DNA of 64,000 bases from Agapetus fuscipes (Eukaryota; Arthropoda; Insecta; Trichoptera; Glossosomatidae): positions 3,968,001 to 4,032,000 of the forward strand of contig OX637345.1 of the NCBI GenBank assembly GCA_951799405.1. The letters run 5' to 3'. Below are positions 56,601-62,600 of the stretch, piece by piece. The notes beneath the pieces are model-generated. The model was given only the letters and a program-made list of their open reading frames with translations, did no database searches and was not told the DNA's origin. The translations under genes and the position numbers were made by a program. Within the stretch, counting starts at the first letter, position 1. Each line of letters starts with the position of its first letter.

Positions 56601-59600
56601 GACAATGTGTCCAAAACTAGAAAACACACACAGAATGTTCCTTGAAAAAGTTGGTAGAAAACACACATAAGATGTACCATAGTCCTTGAAAAAGTTGCTA
56701 GAAAACGCACTGAAAATATACTATATACCTTGAAAAAGTGGCAAGAAAACACACAGAAGATTATGTATCATAGTCTCTGAACCAACATAAGTTTCTACAA
56801 AACAGTTTATTCTTTATTCATCCAATTATATGCTTTATTCTGCCAATTATATGGCCATAGGGCGTCGAGATGCAAGGCGGAGGATCCGACATGCTCTCAC
56901 TGCGCTAAAACTGGTCACAACCGCAATGCATGCCCAAAAAAAGAAAAACCACCTACTTGCGCTACATGTACTTTTTTCAAGAAACCTGCAACCCATGTAA
57001 CTGGCGCAAAAGACTGTCCTGCTCGAATTGCGGCTGAAAAACGCGAATTATCTCGCATAAATTTTTTAGACTAAGCAAACCTGATAGGGGCTATTGTGTG
57101 ACTTTTACCTCAGCGTATTACCAAAATGTCAGGGGTTTGAATACAAAGTTGAATGATTTAAGGTGTAATGTCAGCATTAGTGATTATGATTATATTTTCC
57201 TTACTGAAACATGGCTCTCGGACAAAATAAAATCAGCCGAATTAGGACTATTCGACTATAACATTTTTCGATGTGATCGGTCTTCTTCCTCTATAAAAAC
57301 CCGCGGAGGGGGAGTAATGATATGTGTTAGGAAGAAGTTTCCTTGTTTTGTGCTGAAAACATCAGATTTAATCTCGGAACAACTGTTTCTCTCCGTAGTA
57401 GTAGGCACAAAAAAACTAGTACTTGGATGCATATACATTCCCCCCTCCTCTTCTATAGAGGTATATAAATCACATACTGAAATGGTTGAACAAATATCCC
57501 TAAATGCTGACTCAATGTTTATCTGTGGAGATTTTAATTTGCCGAAAACATTGTGGCTCAATGACAACCATGGCGTTAAAATATATAAAAATATTTCTCC
57601 CCAGGCTTCCATTATAGCCAATTTTTATGCATTTATGAACATGCATCAAGTTAACTCAATACCCAATGAACATGGCTATAGCTTGGATTTAATTTTTACC
57701 GATATCTCTAGTGTTAAGGTAAATAGATCTTCGAACAATTTGCTACCCCTTGATAAGTTTCATCCTCCTCTTTCTTTTGACATCTCAAGTTTTCTCAGTA
57801 GTGAACTATTAAAGCATAAGGTATCCTATCACTATAAATTTAAAAATGGCAATTATGCCGACATGAATTATTTTCTTGCTCAAATTAACTGGTCTTCCTT
57901 TTATTCACTTAACAATATAAATGAAGCTGTACTTCTTTTCAATGATTACTTGTCACATTCTATTCTCCAATTTGTTCCTAGAGGTATCTATTCTCAGCCT
58001 AAATTTCCTAATTGGTTCAGTTTGAAGCTGAAACATTTAATATTGGAAAAGAAAAAAATGCATAAGATGTATAAAGATACAGGAAAATTACTTTACTATC
58101 AGAAGTTTACTCATCTAAGACAATTATCTAAAATGGAATCAAGGAGTAGCTATAAATCTTTTACTGAAGATACCGAGACTAACTTAAATTTATACCCAAA
58201 AAATTTTTGGCATTTTGTTGCACAAAAACGTGCAGATAACGGTCTTCCCTCTAATATGACCTATAATGATACTCAAGCCACAAATGCTACTGCCATTGCA
58301 GAATTGTTTGCTAAACACTTTTCTACAGTATATTCAGACACTGCATCTAATGTCCCGCTATTCAACTACACACATACTGTTGACTTAAATGAATGCAATA
58401 TATCACTAGTGGATGTTTTCAATGCATTGGGGGCTCTGTCTGATAATAGTGGCACTGGTCCCGATGGTTTTCCACAACTTTTGCTCAAGAAGTGCAAGTT
58501 TACCTTGTCAAAGCCATTGTGTCATTTATTTAACCTTTCTCTGTCTTCAGGTGTTTTTCCTGACTCTTGGAAAATATCTTACCTAAGACCTATTTTTAAA
58601 TCTGGAATCAAGTCTGATATAAAGAACTACCGACCTATATCAAATTTATCCCATATACCAAAAATTTTTGAGTCTATCATAACTACAAAAATCTCACCTC
58701 TCTTCAAAAATTTATTGATTGATGAACAACATGGCTTCCGATCTTCTAGATCTACTATTACTAATTTGCTTTCCTACACTGACACTATCGTCAGGGCCAT
58801 TGAGAATAATACTCAGGTTGATGTTCTATACACTGACTTCTCTAAGGCTTTCGATAAGGTTAACCATCAACTCCTTGTAGCTAAACTAAGAGCTATTGGT
58901 ATAAGAGATCCCTTTCTAACCTTTCTCAAGTCTTACTTAACTGGAAGAAAACAAAGAGTGAGAATAAATGATTCTATTTCTGATAAAATTGACGTTACGT
59001 CTGGTGTACCTCAAGGAGCACATCTTGCTCCTCTTCTTTTCAATATATTTATTAATGACCTGAATGTTTTTTCTAATACTCAATTTTGGCTTTTTGCGGA
59101 TGACAACAAAATGCTGAAATCCATTAACTTACAATGATTGCTCTCTGTTTCAATCAGATATTGATTCATTCAATGATTGGTGCAAGGCCAACTGCATGGA
59201 GCTGAATATCGATAAATGTAAAATTATGTCCTTTTATAAAACAAAAAAACCTGTAAATTTTGTCTACAAACTAAATGGTGTTGACCTGGCAACGGTCACA
59301 CTTATTAAGGACCTTGGCTTAACATTGGATATCAAACTTTCCTTTCGCGAACACATTGATAATATTGTTAATAAGTCACTTAAGATTCTAGGTTTCATCC
59401 TTAGAATCACTTCTGATTTCAATAATGTACAAACTTTAAAAATCCTTTACTGTTCATTGGTTCGCCCACACCTTGAGTATGCCAGTGTTATCTGGTCTCC
59501 ATTCTATGCTACCCACATTGAGCGTCTTGAATTAGTACAGCATCGCTTTCTAAGACGAGTTGCTTGGAAACTGGGTCTAAGTAGAGATGAGTATGACTAT

Positions 59601-62600
59601 AAAGACATAGAGATCACCCTAGGCATTTCATCTTTAGTAACACGCCGACAACATGCTCAACTCATATGTATTTATAAAATCATTAATAGTATTTTCGACT
59701 CACCTTATCTTTTACAATGTATCAAATTAAATGTTCCAACGCGAAGATTTAGAATAAATGAATTGCTCTCTCTCAACTTTCACACTTCAAATTTAGGATA
59801 CTATTCTCCTATTAACAGAATGTGTCGTCTTTTAAATTCTTCCTCTCATCTAGATTTATGGGGCATGAGCCTATCTGAATTCCGTAGAGCTTTGTTTTGC
59901 TGAGGAAAGTATAAGTATTTATTTGACTATGCTATTGTAATATTAATTCTTGTATTATATTATTTTCTTTGTCATTTTCTGTAATTACTTTTTCATATAA
60001 TTATGTAATTGGACTATTATGTCCGTTAATAAAATAAATAAAAAATAAATAAAAAAATCCGATGGTGGGAATTATAATTGCTCTTTTATACTAGGGCTAC
60101 AGATGCTGCAGCTCTAAATAGTGATAAGGCGCATTGCCTCAGACTCTTCATCCACACTGCTCTTTGGCATCCTTTAATCAGTCTTCTCTTATTTTTTCTC
60201 GGAGATAACAATCTGCAGTAATGTGTAAGTCCAACTAAAATATACATGTAAAAATTTACAACCCGAACAATTAAAAAAACAACAAACCTGCTTGAACTTT
60301 GGAAGGATCAATATCGTCTGGGATTCCCAGCACCAGGTTCTCATCGTTGGGGTCCAGGGTGAGGACCTTGGGCTCCGGGAGAGATGTCATGGCCGCGGCA
60401 TCCCATATGACCTCTTCCTCCCATCTACCGTACACCAGCTCTTCATTCTCCACAGGAAATATGCTGTACCAAGTATCATCGTCTCCTCTGAAATAGAACA
60501 ATTTGTGAAGAGTTTAAAGTTTTTAACATTAATAAATAAAAATAAAACAATTTTGTTTTATTCCACTTTTATTGTTATTTTTTGAGTCAGTACATGTTAC
60601 AAGATGAAGTTCTCCGAAAATGTTTGTAAGGACTCAAAAAAATAACAATAACAGAGGAATAAAACGAAGGTGATTTGTAAAATTTAATAACGCCTTATTA
60701 GTTAAACGCAGTGCGACAAATATAACTTCTTCTCCTTCAATTGTTCTACAGCCTTAGCATCTATTTACTTCTACCTCTAACTCCGTCTTCCCTCTAAGCC
60801 CGTTTCCCAGTTAGCAACTTGTCAAAGTTGAGCTGCATCTCGCTTGGCCGTTGACCCAATTGCTGTAAGGCTGGATGGACCTTTTGTGTCACGAATTTCC
60901 AATTACAAGTCTGAAGCGTTAACCACTAGACTAGGGCTTCCCAAAATCATTTGTACTGCGACGCCTCTGGGACTTTGCTATTTTTTTACGACGCCCTTCA
61001 ACCCAGCCCCCAAAATTACTTACCAATTTTAGTACTTTAAGAAAAACACTATTTTGACTCGGTCGCATCAACACCCGGTGCCCCTGGGACAATGTTGCAC
61101 AGTTTGGGAAGCCCTGCACTAGACTATAGAGCCGGGAAGAAAATAAAAGAAAAAAGTCATCAAAAGTATCTTAGTTACTCGTGAGGAGGTGGATGCTTGG
61201 GCAGGTGTGGTGGAGGAGCTCTGCCAGGATGTGAGAAGGCCTGCGCAGTTCTGTTGGTGCTGCTGGGGAGCCAGCCTGCTGCGTTGGTCTTGCTGTTAAG
61301 GCGTGCCAACACCTAAAAAAACAACACATGGAATAATATTTCACCTTAATCACTATTCTATATGATTATGTTGATAAAATTTATTTTTCGTTTGTCGAAA
61401 TATTTTGTTCCCGAAAGTGACAGCCATTTCTAGAACTAGTGATGTTAAAATATAAAGGTACTTGCTGTTTCAAGTATGTTTTCTTCTTCTATGCTAGCGG
61501 TAATAGATACTTGTGGAAATCATCCCGTACACAATGAGGTGGGAACATTTTTGAATTCGGAATTTATCAGATATTTTCGTACTTGCAACAACACTACTTA
61601 CAAATCCGTTACCATAGTGATTTCACGTGTTTCCTTGGTGATATGTAAACAGATTGAAGACGGAGTAGAGACACGTTGCTTACATAGAAAATGGGAAAAG
61701 CATTTCATATGTCGTGAGCGAGACAGCATTATAAACAATGTTTGGTGTCAAAGGCGGTGCATCATGTTGATTGGTACTATATCACATGTACGACCCCTCC
61801 ATTTAATACTTCCTCCATGCGTTTCACATATAGATAGTATACACAAGTAACATTTACGGAATAATTATGTACCCCTAGTCACACTAGAGTGGTGATAAAA
61901 GATGACAGCGCTTTCATATATGTATGTATATATGTAGATCCCAAATAAATGGATTTCTGGAAAGACTAACAAAGGCAGCCATCTCGGGATCATACCACAT
62001 TTGGCTCCGAAGATCTGAGAGCCCAGACACCTCTGGACATGCAATGTAGTAAATCGGACTTACATATTGGAAGGAAGGATGAGTTGAGAGGAATTGGTAA
62101 CGTTGTCATGAAGAAAGGATCCTTAACCAACCAGAGACAGGTCGTAAGTCCCGTGACTCCCATCTCATCCTGACTCCGTGCGGCGGGCCTGAGTTTGGGT
62201 CTTGGATTTTAAAAAAACTTAAGACCTGACTTGGTGAGACCGTGGATGCTCAAGTTATTTCACAAATTTATTGTTAAAGATAAACTTTGATTCACATGTT
62301 CTGCTGCAAGATTCATAAAAAAATGACTAACACACGAAGAAGCAAGATTAGTGGTCGAATCCCCCCAAGTTTTACACAAAAAATAAATAGATATCGCTGC
62401 TCCATCAGCAAACACACATGTAGTGTCTTCTTTTTTCATTCTTTTATCTCAAGTGTACCCATACTTTTATCACAGTTTCATCAACATTATCTTCAATTTC
62501 ATGCTGAAGAAGCCCTCGCAGACATGGGCAAAATGCCCGGAAGCTACAGCTCTCACAGACCACGGCAACAGATCCCGGAAAGTCACTCTCCAGCATCATC

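Larger units (their letters stand above)
56850..60055 (+). mobile_element. Jockey/CR1-like LINE, nearly complete ORF2
   Basis: 5'-truncated in ORF1 and ending in an AATAAA-rich tail (60028-60055). Antisense to TAF1, within intron 4. ORF1 end, ORF2 endonuclease, reverse transcriptase and C-terminus are all readable with a single frameshift. No clear target duplication was found. Confidence 0.88.
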
